Shown here: positions 1-8,945 of the stretch, piece by piece
How the letters are laid out: each line of letters begins with the position of its first letter
How positions within the stretch are numbered: the stretch's first letter is position 1
Source: Psychrobacter glacincola
GTDB lineage: Bacteria; Pseudomonadota; Gammaproteobacteria; Pseudomonadales; Moraxellaceae
Assembly: GCF_904846075.1 (NCBI RefSeq)
Contig: NZ_CAJGZH010000001.1
Location: forward strand, 1,240,001-1,304,000
Reading direction: 5' to 3'
DNA length: 64,000 nt
Program-made: the position numbers and the translations under genes
Notes under the pieces: model-generated
What the model was told of the DNA's origin: nothing
Databases searched by the model: none
The model's input: the letters and a program-made list of their open reading frames with translations, nothing else

Positions 1-2
1 AC

Positions 3-119
3 AAAACCTATAACACTATAGGTCAGCCTTATAAAAAAGAGTATGAAGCCTACCGCTTATATCAGCAACAGAATTACGGATTACCACTACGTCCACAGCG
101 TACGGTAGTACAGTTCAAC
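3..119 (+). pseudogene. 3' part of an open frame cut by an IS3-family element (upstream fragment)
   Basis: An open frame runs from the window edge to the left end of the IS, giving a Lys/Tyr/Gln-rich peptide that ends VVQFN. Its codon phase equals that of the open frame resuming after the IS (1083-1661), so the two probably belonged to one gene. The start lies outside the window. No family is recognised for this piece alone. Confidence 0.45.
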
Positions 120-183
120 TGTAGTGGCATAATAAAATTGGACAGCTGCTAAGAGGTTATACTAACCTAAAGAGGAAAACAGT

Positions 184-495
184 ATGACCAACAAGCGCAA
201 TCAATATACCCGAGAATTCAAATTAGAAGCCATCAGCTTAGTCGTTGAACACAAACGTAAAATACCCGATGTGGCAAGCTCACTGGGCGTTGGCAAATCC
301 ACCTTGCAGAAATGGCTGACTCAGTACCGTCAAGAAATAAATGGCGAAGCACCTAAAGTCGGCAACGCCTTAACAGATGAGCAGCGAGAGCTCCAAGAAC
401 TGCGTAAACAGGTTAAACGGCTGACTATGGAGCGCGATATACTAAAAAAGGCTTCTGCTCTGCTGGCCTTGGACAGCCTGAACGGCTATCGTTAA
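184..495 (+). CDS. IS3-family transposase OrfA
   Basis: 103 residues, the normal OrfA size. The N-terminal half has a helix-turn-helix of the HTH_Tnp_1 type (TREFKLEAISLV, then a second helix around GVGKSTLQKWL, residues 36-46). The C-terminal half is a leucine-zipper-like coiled coil ending MERDILKKASALLA. OrfA binds the IS ends and is usually fused to OrfB by -1 frameshifting. The start ATG has AGAGGAAA upstream. The stop overlaps the beginning of the orfB frame. Confidence 0.9.
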   Translation: MTNKRNQYTREFKLEAISLVVEHKRKIPDVASSLGVGKSTLQKWLTQYRQEINGEAPKVGNALTDEQRELQELRKQVKRLTMERDILKKASALLALDSLNGYR

Positions 496-1071
496 TCAGT
501 CAGCTTGCAGAGCAAGACAAGCAGGTCAATAAAAGCCTTCTGTGCAAGCTGTTTGGCGTGATGAAGAGCAGTTACTACTATGGACTAAAGCCGCCGCCCA
601 TCTGCTTGGAAATCGTCAAGTACAAGGCACTAATTCGTCAAATATTTAACGATTCAAAGCACTCAATCAGATTCCCCTGATAGCGTATTGACCGCTAAAG
701 CACTACAAATGGCGTATCAGACGCGCTTAAAGCCAAGTGGCGTGTTGTTTCACTCTGATCAAGGCACTCATTACACCAGTAAGATATTCGCTGAATCCGT
801 GGTCAGTTGTAATGGCATGACGCAAAGTATGAGCCGTCGCGGAAATTGTTGGGACAATGCCCCAACAGAACGATTCTTTAGAAGCTTTAAGACAGAATGG
901 ATGCCAAAGGGCGGTTATGAGGATATTACTGAAGCTAAGATCGCCATCAGTAATTATATTTGGGGCTATTATCAAACCGTGAGACCGCATACTTTCAATA
1001 ATTATTTAACACCAGCTGAAAAAGAGAAACGCTATTTTAATAAAAACCTCTTATCAGCTGTCCTAAATTAG
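492..1071 (+). pseudogene. IS3-family transposase OrfB, internally deleted and frameshifted
   Basis: The first part (492-680) gives the OrfB N-terminus (LISQLAEQDKQ..., MKSSYYYG) and stops after NDSKHS. The second part, in another phase from about 667, gives the C-terminal half of the rve integrase core: HSDQG with the second catalytic Asp, then NAPTERFF with the catalytic Glu, and the conserved end LTPAEKE. About 90-100 residues between them, including the first catalytic Asp, are missing. The deletion lies near 660-670. A TTG at 688 opens the surviving half as a separate frame, but the product would be inactive. Confidence 0.85.
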
Positions 1072-1082
1072 TTGACCACTAC

Positions 1083-1661
1083 AATCTTTCTCTTGGTACT
1101 ACAGGCAATGAAGGGATTGCTGTATTGGGGACAGGTGAAAGATATGGTAGTAGTTTTCCTAGCCTATGGAGCGTTTCACAAACTAGTAACTATAAGTGGG
1201 TTGTTCAATACGGAGATCCGCCTAGCAACGCATACACGTGTATCGGAGGATTGTACCCTCTAATTGTTAACAACTTAAAATATGGCGAAAACAATCAATA
1301 CAGTCGTCAACTTGTTAATTCTGTTCCGGGAGGTGAGCCATTAGCACGTCATAAGCAGTTCCTTACGCAAAGAAGTTCTGCTAGATTTGCAGCATTAAAT
1401 ATCGCAAAAAATAAAGGTAAGGCAGGATTTGGAATACTGTTGGACGGTAGTGTTGTAGTGATTGTTGAACAGGATGATGCAGCTAAATTAACATATTATG
1501 AGTTTCGAGACTTGTTTGTAGAACGTAACTGTATTCATGCAATGGGATGTGAGGGTAGTGACTCGGTTTTTTTATACTATGACAACACTTGGGATGTAAG
1601 CGCTAGTTTCATAAAAAATAATACTCAAACCTCTGGACTAGGATTTAGAATTGATGGATAG
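1083..1661 (+). pseudogene. Downstream fragment of the IS-interrupted gene; possible NAGPA-like (phosphodiester glycosidase) domain
   Basis: The frame is open from the IS end to a stop at 1659-1661, about 192 residues; a TTG at 1125 is the first start-like codon. The C-terminal part has the layout of the phosphodiester glycosidase/DUF2233 fold: SARFAALNIAKN, then GFGILLDGSVVVIVEQDD, then LTYYEFRDLF, then CEGSDSVFLYYDNTW, where the family usually has an LDGGGSSTL-like segment. This match is by eye and weak. The IS256 element begins only 11 bp after the stop. It may once have been a surface or phage-related cargo gene of the island. Confidence 0.4.
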
Positions 1662-1671
1662 CTATAAAAAA

Positions 1672-2973
1672 GAGACCATCCCAAATTCTGTGTAACTGCC
1701 ATTTAGATTAAATGCTTACTAATACGATCATCAAACATAATCATAAAGCGATTTAAAGCAGACGTCCAGTTACGAATGGGCATAGACCACTTTTTGGATG
1801 CCTGCTGAGTTGCTAAATAGACCACTTTAAATGCAGCCTGATCAGAGGGGAACACCTTACGCTTATTCACCGCCGTCCGAATCACACTGTTTAGCGACTC
1901 TATCGCATTGGTGGTATAAACCGCTTTTCTGATGTCTTTAGGGTAGCCAAAGAACACCGTTAAGCCCTCCCAGTTATTGCGCCAAGACTTAACCACGTGC
2001 GGGTATTTCTCGCCCCACACCTCATCAAAGTGCTCAAGATTGGCCTCTGCCATCTCAAGCGTATCAGCGCCATAGATGGCCTTTAAATCAGCCGCTACGG
2101 CCTTCTTATCCGTCCATGGTACAAACTTCATGGAGTAACGCACCATATGCACGATACACAGCTGAACCTGAGCGTTGGGATAAACGGTGTTGATAGCATC
2201 GGGGAAGCCCTTTAAGCCGTCGACACAAGCGATTAAGATGTCTTGTACTCCGCGGTCTTGTAGCTCAGTGAGAACGCCCAGCCAGAACTTAGCGCCCTCA
2301 TTCTCTGATAACCACATACCAAGCAGCTCTTTTTTACCGTTAAGAGCAACACCTAGCGCTAGATAGATAGCCTTGTTGATGATCTGCTTGTCTTGACGTA
2401 TCTTCACGACGATGCAGTCCAAATAGACGATAGGATAGATGCTGCTCAGTGGCCTGTTCTGCCATGCGGTGATGTCATCTAAGAGGTTATCCGTGACTCT
2501 TGAGACAAGAGAGCTTGATATATCAACGTCGTAGATGTCTTTGATGGTTTCGACAATTTCAGTGGTGGTTTGACCCTTGGCATAAAACATGATTATTTTA
2601 TCATCAAGGCCACTGATACGGGTTTGATGCTTACGCACTAACGCAGGTTCAAAGTCACCATCACGGTCTCTTGGGGTGGAGATCTCAAGCGCGCCGCTAT
2701 CACTGCGGACGGTCTTTCTAGTATGTCCGTTGCGCTTGTTTGGCTTATCCGCCTTTTCATGCTTGGGGTAGCCAAGATGGTCTTCCATCTCAGCTTCAAG
2801 GGCAGTGTCGATAAACGACTGCATGAGCTGCTTCTGGAAGTCTTTGATATCATCAAAGCTGTTCATGCTGCTGGCCATTTGCTCGGCCAGTTTTTTAATG
2901 TCAGATTGAGTAGTCATTGCTTATTCTCCGGTTAGTGGATTATAAGCAGTTACACAAAGTTTGGGAAACTCCC
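1672..2973. mobile_element. IS256-family insertion sequence, intact
   Basis: Imperfect 28-bp inverted repeats bound the element (1672-1699 and 2946-2973), sharing TCCCAAA and TGTGTAACTGC. One full-length transposase gene fills it. The 8-9 bases outside each end differ, so no target duplication is visible. That points to an older insertion or to a rearrangement between IS copies. Confidence 0.9.
1703..2917 (-). CDS. IS256-family (mutator-type) transposase
   Basis: 404 residues, full length for the family. The N-terminal DNA-binding part contains DTALEAEMEDHLGY and KRNGHTRKTV, the usual mutator signature. The catalytic triad is visible as Asp in YLDCIVVK, Asp in CVDGLKGF and Glu in TTNAIESLN, with the conserved CIVHMVRYS segment between the last two. 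The start ATG is preceded by GGAG about 8 bases away. No frameshift or stop interrupts it, so it is probably active. Confidence 0.97.
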   Translation of the reverse strand: MTTQSDIKKLAEQMASSMNSFDDIKDFQKQLMQSFIDTALEAEMEDHLGYPKHEKADKPNKRNGHTRKTVRSDSGALEISTPRDRDGDFEPALVRKHQTRISGLDDKIIMFYAKGQTTTEIVETIKDIYDVDISSSLVSRVTDNLLDDITAWQNRPLSSIYPIVYLDCIVVKIRQDKQIINKAIYLALGVALNGKKELLGMWLSENEGAKFWLGVLTELQDRGVQDILIACVDGLKGFPDAINTVYPNAQVQLCIVHMVRYSMKFVPWTDKKAVAADLKAIYGADTLEMAEANLEHFDEVWGEKYPHVVKSWRNNWEGLTVFFGYPKDIRKAVYTTNAIESLNSVIRTAVNKRKVFPSDQAAFKVVYLATQQASKKWSMPIRNWTSALNRFMIMFDDRISKHLI

Positions 2974-3061
2974 GATAGGACTCACACCTTTCTTAATGTA
3001 AGGCTATTAGCTTACAATCAGTTTTTAGTAAATATTATATTGCTCAATATTTTTTTAAATT

Positions 3062-4426
3062 TTAGCCGGAGACTTTACGGCTAAGTAATCCAAGCACTTT
3101 GTCCTCACCAAGCTGATCAATTAATGCTTGTAGCTGCGCGGTAGAGTCAGCTTTGGTTTGCGCATCCGCTCTAAACTTTGCCGTATCTCTACCTTCTCGC
3201 AAAGCATCTAAATAATCAGCCCACTTCTGCATCATATCACTACGATCGTCAATGTATTCGAATCGACCATATGCCGTGCCATTAGGATCTTTGGTTGTAT
3301 GACCCAAAGCCATCTCAACAAGCACGAGAGGATACTTTAATTGCTCTTGTAAGATGGTTTTCGCTGTAGCTCTAAAGCCGTGAGCACAATGAATGTCTTT
3401 GTAGCCCAAATCTTTTAAACGCTTATTCGCTGTCGCATCAGAGATGATCTGATGCTTTTTTGCTGTCTCACTGTAGAAGACAAATTTAGTATGACCATTG
3501 ATTTGCTGCTGCTCACGCAAAATAGCTACTGCTTGACGAGGTAGGGGCACGACCATGTCCTTGACCATATTTACCTTGCCTTGGCCTTTTAAAGGCTTTA
3601 ACCGCCACCTACCAGCTTCCAGATCTAAGTCAGCCCAGCGCATACGGCGTAGATCACCATTACGCACAAAGAGTAATGCTAATAGCCTAAGGGAATTGAT
3701 AGTGTTTGGATCACCTTCTATAGTCTCGATATCACGTAGCAGCTTAGCTAATTCTTTAGGCTTAGTGATCGCAGGACGATGACCATAGCTCGATTTAGCC
3801 AATTGGCTTTTGATCAAGGCAGCTGGATTGCTACTACAGAAGCCGCGAGCACCAGCATAGACAAATACGTCGCTAGCGATACCTGCACAGCGTTCAGCCT
3901 TATCTGTGGGTTTGCCAGCTTTATTTAATGAGTTAGCTTGAATGTCTAACAGGACTTCAAGCATTTTAGGAGAGGTGATCTCGCTGATTGGCTCGTCACC
4001 AATATATTTGCATATAAGATCAAGACGACCTTTCTTACGAATGAGGGTATTGCTCTTCTGAGTTTGATCTAGACCGTCAAAGTACTCCCATGCAAAATGA
4101 TTAAAAGAGTTTTTAGTTTTACTAATAATGCTTTTCTTTATTTCTTCACGATGGAGTTTTGGGTCAATACCTTTGCTTAACAGATCTTCATACTCACGCC
4201 AAACTTCACAGGCACGAGCATACGAGATACTCGGATATATACCGATGGAGATAATACTTTGTTTGGGGTTTGAAGGTGGGTAGTAGCGATACATCCATGA
4301 TTTGGTTTCAGTAGGACGCACCATTAAGAAGAGTTTGGGATGATTTTTGACAGCAACGAAGTACTTCTTATCTTCAGGTTTATGACTGCTAATGCTTCGG
4401 TCTGAACTAATCGCTTTTCTTTCCAT
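3062..4426 (-). CDS. Tyrosine site-specific integrase (P4-type) of a genomic island
   Basis: 454 residues. Residues 1-100 resemble the DUF4102 arm-binding domain (FLMVRPTETKSWMYRYY, SIGIYPSISYARA). A core-binding domain follows, then the catalytic domain with the first Arg in VRNGDLRRMRW, His/Arg in HGFRATAKT, His in LGHT and the nucleophile Tyr in GTAYGRFEY. The gene starts 165 bp from the 3' end of tRNA-Leu(UAA) and is read away from it, the standard arrangement for islands inserted in tRNA genes. GGAGACC lies upstream of the ATG. A short charged tail of about 45 residues follows the catalytic part. It would integrate and excise the island that continues to the left of the window. Confidence 0.95.
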   Translation of the reverse strand: MERKAISSDRSISSHKPEDKKYFVAVKNHPKLFLMVRPTETKSWMYRYYPPSNPKQSIISIGIYPSISYARACEVWREYEDLLSKGIDPKLHREEIKKSIISKTKNSFNHFAWEYFDGLDQTQKSNTLIRKKGRLDLICKYIGDEPISEITSPKMLEVLLDIQANSLNKAGKPTDKAERCAGIASDVFVYAGARGFCSSNPAALIKSQLAKSSYGHRPAITKPKELAKLLRDIETIEGDPNTINSLRLLALLFVRNGDLRRMRWADLDLEAGRWRLKPLKGQGKVNMVKDMVVPLPRQAVAILREQQQINGHTKFVFYSETAKKHQIISDATANKRLKDLGYKDIHCAHGFRATAKTILQEQLKYPLVLVEMALGHTTKDPNGTAYGRFEYIDDRSDMMQKWADYLDALREGRDTAKFRADAQTKADSTAQLQALIDQLGEDKVLGLLSRKVSG

Positions 4427-4464
4427 ATCCTAGGTCTCCATGAGTAGACTCAAAACTCGGTATA

Positions 4465-4582
4465 CTTGACAGTATACTCAAAGTGCATGGATTAGGATAG
4501 ATTCATAGGACAGTATAGAACGCCAGATACAACAAAGCCCCTGATATCAGGGGCTTTAGCTGTTCTATAAGATAGTATAGGA
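4465..4582. other. Probable attachment region with repeated integrase-arm-like sites
   Basis: Between the integrase start and tRNA-Leu the motif GACAGTATA occurs at 4469 and 4509, with a variant GATAGTATA at 4571. Repeated short motifs of this kind are typical of integrase arm-binding sites. The crossover core should be the 3' end of the tRNA gene (from 4591). The partner att copy was not found in the window, so it should lie to the left of it. Confidence 0.45.
4534..4557. terminator. Perfect 24-nt palindrome between tRNA-Leu and int
   Basis: AAAGCCCCTGA pairs with TCAGGGGCTTT around a central AT. It lies downstream of tRNA-Leu on the minus strand and could end tRNA transcription before the integrase gene. 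The U-tract is short on both strands. Confidence 0.6.
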
Positions 4583-4590
4583 CTATGTAA

Positions 4591-4677
4591 TGGTACCCGG
4601 AGCCGGACTTGAACCGGCACGCTATTACTAGCGAGGGATTTTAAATCCCTTGTGTCTACCAATTTCACCACCCGGGC
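4591..4677 (-). tRNA. tRNA-Leu(UAA)
   Basis: The complement folds as an 87-nt class II tRNA with encoded CCA. The acceptor GCCCGGG pairs with TCCGGGT, the anticodon loop TTTAAAA gives UAA, the long variable arm is CGCTAGTAATAGCG, and the T-arm is GCCGG-TTCAAGT-CCGGC. Its 3' end faces the integrase and is the likely insertion target of the island. Confidence 0.97.
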
Positions 4678-4800
4678 AAAACTTGTATTATCTAAAAGTA
4701 AGCTTTCTACTTGTTAGATAGTGGTCGCTATTATAAGCATTTATATTAATAAAGCAAGCTAAAATTAATATAATATGAATAAAATTTTAACCTAAATAAT

Positions 4801-4874
4801 TGGAGGCTGAGGTCGGAATCGAACCGGCGTTAACGGAGTTGCAGTCCGCTGCATGACCACTCTGCCACCCAGCC
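4801..4874 (-). tRNA. tRNA-Cys(GCA)
   Basis: 74 nt with encoded CCA on the minus strand. Acceptor GGCTGGG pairs with CTCAGCC, the anticodon loop CTGCAAC gives GCA, and the T-loop is TTCGATT. It lies 123 bp upstream of tRNA-Leu in the same direction, so the two may be co-transcribed. Confidence 0.97.
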
Positions 4875-5272
4875 AATCAAGGACGCCTATATTAGCAAAT
4901 ATAATTTAAATTACAAGTTATTTTTTAGCTAAATGCGAATTATCTACTTAATTCTTCTTATTTGACCATAAATTAATGACTATTCAAAGTATGAAGAGGT
5001 CAAATTAAGCCATTATCAAGCTTAAAAGTCAGAGATGGTTCGTCAAAAAACATCATAACCATCGAATATAATGTACGAAATAATATCTTGATTATTTCGT
5101 TGTGTGTTTGATAAAACGAGATAGGGAATAGATAGTGTTTTAGAAAAGCTTTGATTGTGATAAAAGGAGATAATGTATGATCGAAAAAATAGGGTTATAT
5201 GTCTGTCATTAAGGCGCTGCAAATGAGAGTTTATGAATGAGTGTGCTTCATGAGAGAGTCGAGCATAAAACT
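4875..5272. other. Intergenic region with one AT-rich hairpin
   Basis: About 400 bp without a credible gene. A perfect 9-bp inverted repeat CGAAATAAT / ATTATTTCG with a 6-nt loop sits at 5076-5099. It could be an operator or a weak terminator. Upstream bases may hold the tRNA promoter. Nothing else is recognised. Confidence 0.5.
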
Positions 5273-6370
5273 TTATAGGTCTGAATAATTCGAATAGTAA
5301 GTGACTCTTTTATCACGCAAAAAACCCGCTAATCCTAAGCCATAACGCTCAGCGACACGCACTGCCGTACTGGTAGGTGCAGACATACCGACTAGCCAAG
5401 GGATGCACCCACGAATCGATTTTTGTACCAGCTCAATCGATAGGCGTGAGGTCATAAGGACGCAGCTAATCTCTACTTTATTACGCAGTTGCCAACCGAT
5501 CAGCTTATCAAGCGCATTATGGCGCCCTACATCTTCGAATAGGTATAGCTGCTGATTATACATCGTCGCAGCGGCGTGTACGGCACCGGTCAATTGGTGC
5601 GTATGCTGCATGGCATCGACTTGCTGGCGTATTGCTAATAGATAGTCAAGACTTGGTGTATTTGTCTTTTGTCTGTTTTGACGATAGATACTCAAGTCAG
5701 GCAGTGCTTGTGTTAGCCCTGTGATGCCGCACATACCACAACCTGTACGCCCTGCTAGCTGACGTTTTTGCGCTTGGATACGCTGATGACAACGCTGGTT
5801 TAGTACTAGCTCCACCACATAAATGTCATAATCTTGCAGTGACGATAAGCTTTGTTCAAATGCTGCAGATTCTAAACTTTCATCCGTAGCATCTCTTATA
5901 AATCGTTTCTTTATAAATGAGTCTTGCGTGAATTGTTGATAATTTTCGATATCATTCAGTTGGGTAACTTCCCAATCAAGCAGCTCATGACTATGTTGAA
6001 TTAAGCCTTCGCTAAACAAAAATCCGACGGCTAAATACTCTAGCTGATGAGGGCTTGCCATCAATACCGCATAGTGAATACCATTGATAACGATAGCAAC
6101 CGCAGCTTCCACTGCTAAGCTCGCTGATTGGCAATCGATACTGATTTGCTGCATAGGGGTCTGTGCAATATTGGTCTTAGCAACACGGGTCTCAATAATG
6201 TTGTTAGGGTTATATTTATCTGTCAGATAATGATGCTTTTGTGCCCAATGATTACGTGCAAGCGGCGTTGCAGATGATTTTAGAGTTTCTGATGTCTTAT
6301 TTGTTAGAGTGTTTATCAAAAAACTATCGCTATATTTTGCGTCAGTTTCAGTATCACTTTGGGCAATCAT
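5273..6370 (-). CDS. fdhD: Formate dehydrogenase accessory sulfurtransferase FdhD
   Basis: FdhD passes sulfur from a cysteine desulfurase to the molybdenum cofactor of formate-dehydrogenase-type enzymes in the cytoplasm. The diagnostic motif GRTGCGMCGI is at residues 207-216, with the sulfur-carrying Cys211 and Cys214. Other family blocks are VGFLFSEGLI (about 115) and EDVGRHNALDK near the C-terminus, which contacts the cofactor. At 365 residues it is longer than the roughly 280 of Escherichia coli; the extra part is a polar N-terminal tail of about 70 residues, so a shorter start cannot be excluded. It lies 85 bp downstream of the fdhF-like gene, same strand, clearly an operon. Confidence 0.95.
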   Translation of the reverse strand: MIAQSDTETDAKYSDSFLINTLTNKTSETLKSSATPLARNHWAQKHHYLTDKYNPNNIIETRVAKTNIAQTPMQQISIDCQSASLAVEAAVAIVINGIHYAVLMASPHQLEYLAVGFLFSEGLIQHSHELLDWEVTQLNDIENYQQFTQDSFIKKRFIRDATDESLESAAFEQSLSSLQDYDIYVVELVLNQRCHQRIQAQKRQLAGRTGCGMCGITGLTQALPDLSIYRQNRQKTNTPSLDYLLAIRQQVDAMQHTHQLTGAVHAAATMYNQQLYLFEDVGRHNALDKLIGWQLRNKVEISCVLMTSRLSIELVQKSIRGCIPWLVGMSAPTSTAVRVAERYGLGLAGFLRDKRVTYYSNYSDL

Positions 6371-6455
6371 AATACCTCGTTATATCCTATGGTCATTGCC
6401 AAAGTTATCATTTCTTTTAAATATATGCATCATTCAATGCTCCGCCCGTTGCTGA

Positions 6456-8828
6456 CTATGCATGATCGGTCGTACCAGCATTTGCCTCAACGCGTTGCAA
6501 AACAACGGTCGTCGATTTATACGCTGGTATGTGAGAGTCTGGTGCATGCGTGTCTAAATCAAATAAATCATTACATTCAGGATAATAAGTTGCGACAGCG
6601 TTAGCGGCGATATCCATCTCAGTCAATACTAACGGCCCTAGCGTGCGTGGCTGAACGGTACCGCCTGTGTTATTTGAACCATTTGAGGTGGTATGACGGG
6701 ATACCATTACTCGGTCACCTGCTTGCCAACCCAAACGAGTCATTTCATCTGGGTGCATAAATAACACATCACGGCGATTGGTTTGGCGATAGCGATCTTC
6801 AAATCCGAAAATCATGGTATTAAATTGGTCATGGCTACGGACACTGGTCAATTGCCAAATTTTTTGTTCATTGTTTTGTGCACTATTAATATTATCATTA
6901 GGTTTTTTGTCATGGTGAAAGGCTAAGGTGGTCTCTGCCATTTGTGCTGCGACGTAGGTGATAGGGTATTGTGGTACTTCAAATTGCGCTTTGCCACTAT
7001 CAGTATTCCATACACGATGACGCGCAGAATGGTATAAATGAAAGCCACGCTCGGTTTCGCGAATACGCTGATTAAAGTCTTCAAAACCGCCAATCGCTTG
7101 GGCGATATAATCACGAACGATGTCAAAGTCTTCACTCATTGCTTGCCAAGGAATGGACGAATCAGCACCAAGCACATGAGTGGCGATATCTGCCACAATT
7201 TGTGCTTCAGATTTCAACGTATCGCTGACGGGTTTCAGGTTGCCTCGAGTGGGTACAATCTGACACATGGAATCTTCGATAGTGGCAAATTGCTCACCTT
7301 TGGCAGTGATAATACGTTCGGTACGACCTAAGCAAGGCAGAATAAGATTGTTCGCGCCCGGATACAGCATAGTTTCATTAAGTTTAGTACCGACAAAAAT
7401 ATTGAGCTGAGTGGTGGTTAAAGCGTGTTGAATTGCACTGGTATCAGGTGCTGCCACGGCATAATTACCGCCCATACTCATAAAGACCTTAAGCTTACCA
7501 GCAATCAATGCTTTCGCACCAGAGACCACATCAAAGCCATTTTTTTGTGGCATCGGACGTTCAAACACACGCTCAAGGTTGTCTAGTAGCTTTTGTGCAG
7601 GGCGCTCATGGATGCCCATGGTACGGTCGCCCTGTACGTTAGAGTGACCACGAACGGGAGACGCGCCTGCGCCATCAATACCAATCATCCCCATCAATAA
7701 TAATAGGTTGGTAATCATCGCTACATTGTCATCGCCTTGGACGTGCTGAGTGACGCCCATCCCCCACGTGCAAATGGTCGCAGGACTCGCCGCTACCAGT
7801 TTTGCTATATTAATGATTTCCTCTTTACTGATACCAGACCCACGTTCCACATCCGGCCATGATTGTTGGCGCAGCCAAGCGTCGAGTGCCTCATATCCTG
7901 AGGTATGTTCATCGATAAAGCTCTGATCGATTTTATTGTTTTTAGTCAGCCACTTAGCGATACCGGTTAAGAGTGCTGCATCGCCGCCGATCTGAATTTG
8001 AATGACCTCATCGACCATCTCATCACTTTGACCTGCCGCCATATGCATGGGCTTTTGCGGATTTCTAAATTTACGTAAGCCTTGTTCGCGCATAGGGTTG
8101 ATTGAGAGGATCCGACAGCCTTGCTCGTGAGCATGAGCAAGCATTTCAAGCATGCGTGGATGATTGGTCGCAGGATTTTGTCCAAACATCAATATCAGTT
8201 TGGCTTGCTCAAAGTCTTCCAGTTTCACGGTCGCTTTGCCAATACCCAACTGTCTACCGAGCATTACCGACGTTGGTTCGTGACACATATTGGAGCAATC
8301 TGGTAAATTATTGGTGCCAAAACAGCGCACAAACAGCTGATACATAAAGGCGGGCTCGTTGGTCACACGGCCTGAGGTATAAAATAGCGCCTCATCTGGC
8401 GAATCAAGCTGTCCCAACTGCTCAGCGATACATGTATAAGCGGCTTCCCAAGAGATTGGTAAGTAGCGGTCTTGCGCAGCATCATAATATACAGGCTCTG
8501 ACAAACGACCACTATGCTCAAGCTCATAGCCCGACCAGCCTTGTAGTTCGGTGACGCTATGTCGCGCAAAAAACTGCGCATCGGCTTTTTTTGTCATGGT
8601 CTCACTGGCGATGACTTTGATGCCGTTTTCACAGACATCAATGGCTTTATGTGACTTATGATCTGGCCAAGCGCAGCCCGGACAGTCGAATCCGCCCTTA
8701 GGTTGGTTGCTTTTTAGCACACTTATGCTACCCCGTAAAAAAGTCTGATAATCCATCAGCTTACGAGTAGAAGAAATCAGCGCAGGCCAACCGGCAGCAG
8801 GGTGGGAGTAGACAGGAATTTTGCGCAT
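6456..8828 (-). CDS. FdhF/YdeP-family molybdopterin oxidoreductase
   Basis: 790 residues with the start chosen at ATG 8828, where GAGGT lies 7-8 bases upstream; the open frame extends to 8894. It is a large bis-MGD oxidoreductase of the FdhF/YdeP group. The N-terminus has DCPGCAWPD (Cys49, Cys52), the reduced iron-sulfur motif of this group. SNMCHEPTS near residue 182 is at the usual Mo-ligand position, with Cys rather than selenocysteine. The C-terminal MGD-binding domain includes VRSHDQFNTMIFG and MHPDEMTRLGW. It makes an operon with fdhD, which fits a need for cofactor sulfuration. No electron-transfer subunit is nearby. Substrate is unknown: formate is an inference from family name only. 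Confidence 0.9.
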   Translation of the reverse strand: MRKIPVYSHPAAGWPALISSTRKLMDYQTFLRGSISVLKSNQPKGGFDCPGCAWPDHKSHKAIDVCENGIKVIASETMTKKADAQFFARHSVTELQGWSGYELEHSGRLSEPVYYDAAQDRYLPISWEAAYTCIAEQLGQLDSPDEALFYTSGRVTNEPAFMYQLFVRCFGTNNLPDCSNMCHEPTSVMLGRQLGIGKATVKLEDFEQAKLILMFGQNPATNHPRMLEMLAHAHEQGCRILSINPMREQGLRKFRNPQKPMHMAAGQSDEMVDEVIQIQIGGDAALLTGIAKWLTKNNKIDQSFIDEHTSGYEALDAWLRQQSWPDVERGSGISKEEIINIAKLVAASPATICTWGMGVTQHVQGDDNVAMITNLLLLMGMIGIDGAGASPVRGHSNVQGDRTMGIHERPAQKLLDNLERVFERPMPQKNGFDVVSGAKALIAGKLKVFMSMGGNYAVAAPDTSAIQHALTTTQLNIFVGTKLNETMLYPGANNLILPCLGRTERIITAKGEQFATIEDSMCQIVPTRGNLKPVSDTLKSEAQIVADIATHVLGADSSIPWQAMSEDFDIVRDYIAQAIGGFEDFNQRIRETERGFHLYHSARHRVWNTDSGKAQFEVPQYPITYVAAQMAETTLAFHHDKKPNDNINSAQNNEQKIWQLTSVRSHDQFNTMIFGFEDRYRQTNRRDVLFMHPDEMTRLGWQAGDRVMVSRHTTSNGSNNTGGTVQPRTLGPLVLTEMDIAANAVATYYPECNDLFDLDTHAPDSHIPAYKSTTVVLQRVEANAGTTDHA

Positions 8829-8860
8829 GACAGACCTCATAGTAAATGGCGGTAGCGGAC

Positions 8861-8898
8861 TTTGATATACAGCAACTATTTTGATATACAGCAACTAT
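8861..8898. repeat. Perfect 19-bp tandem duplication upstream of the fdhF-like gene
   Basis: Two identical 19-bp units, 8861-8879 and 8880-8898, lie 33-70 bp upstream of the chosen start. On the coding strand each contains GTTGCTGTATATCA. They fall where a promoter or activator site would lie. No known regulator motif is recognised. Confidence 0.9.
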
Positions 8899-8945
8899 AT
8901 AGTGACGAGCGAGAAGTTTGTAGAAGCATTAACTATAGGTAACAA

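Larger units (their letters stand above)
120..1083. mobile_element. Defective IS3-family insertion sequence
   Basis: Both ends begin TGTAGTGG and form imperfect inverted repeats of about 39 bp (120-158 and 1045-1083), sharing the block GGACAGCTG.TAAGAGGTT. Inside are an intact orfA and an orfB that has lost its middle. The flanks (AAC on the left, ATC or AAT on the right) do not give a perfect target duplication. The element cannot code for an active transposase, so it would need help in trans. Confidence 0.85.

Noticed and set aside
1072..1263. Short frame at the right end of the IS3 element
   Set aside because: It crosses the IS boundary and overlaps the better-supported fragment frame in another phase.
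1664..1671. Target duplication of the IS256 element
   Set aside because: The eight bases to the left are A-rich and do not match the GATAGGAC on the right side.
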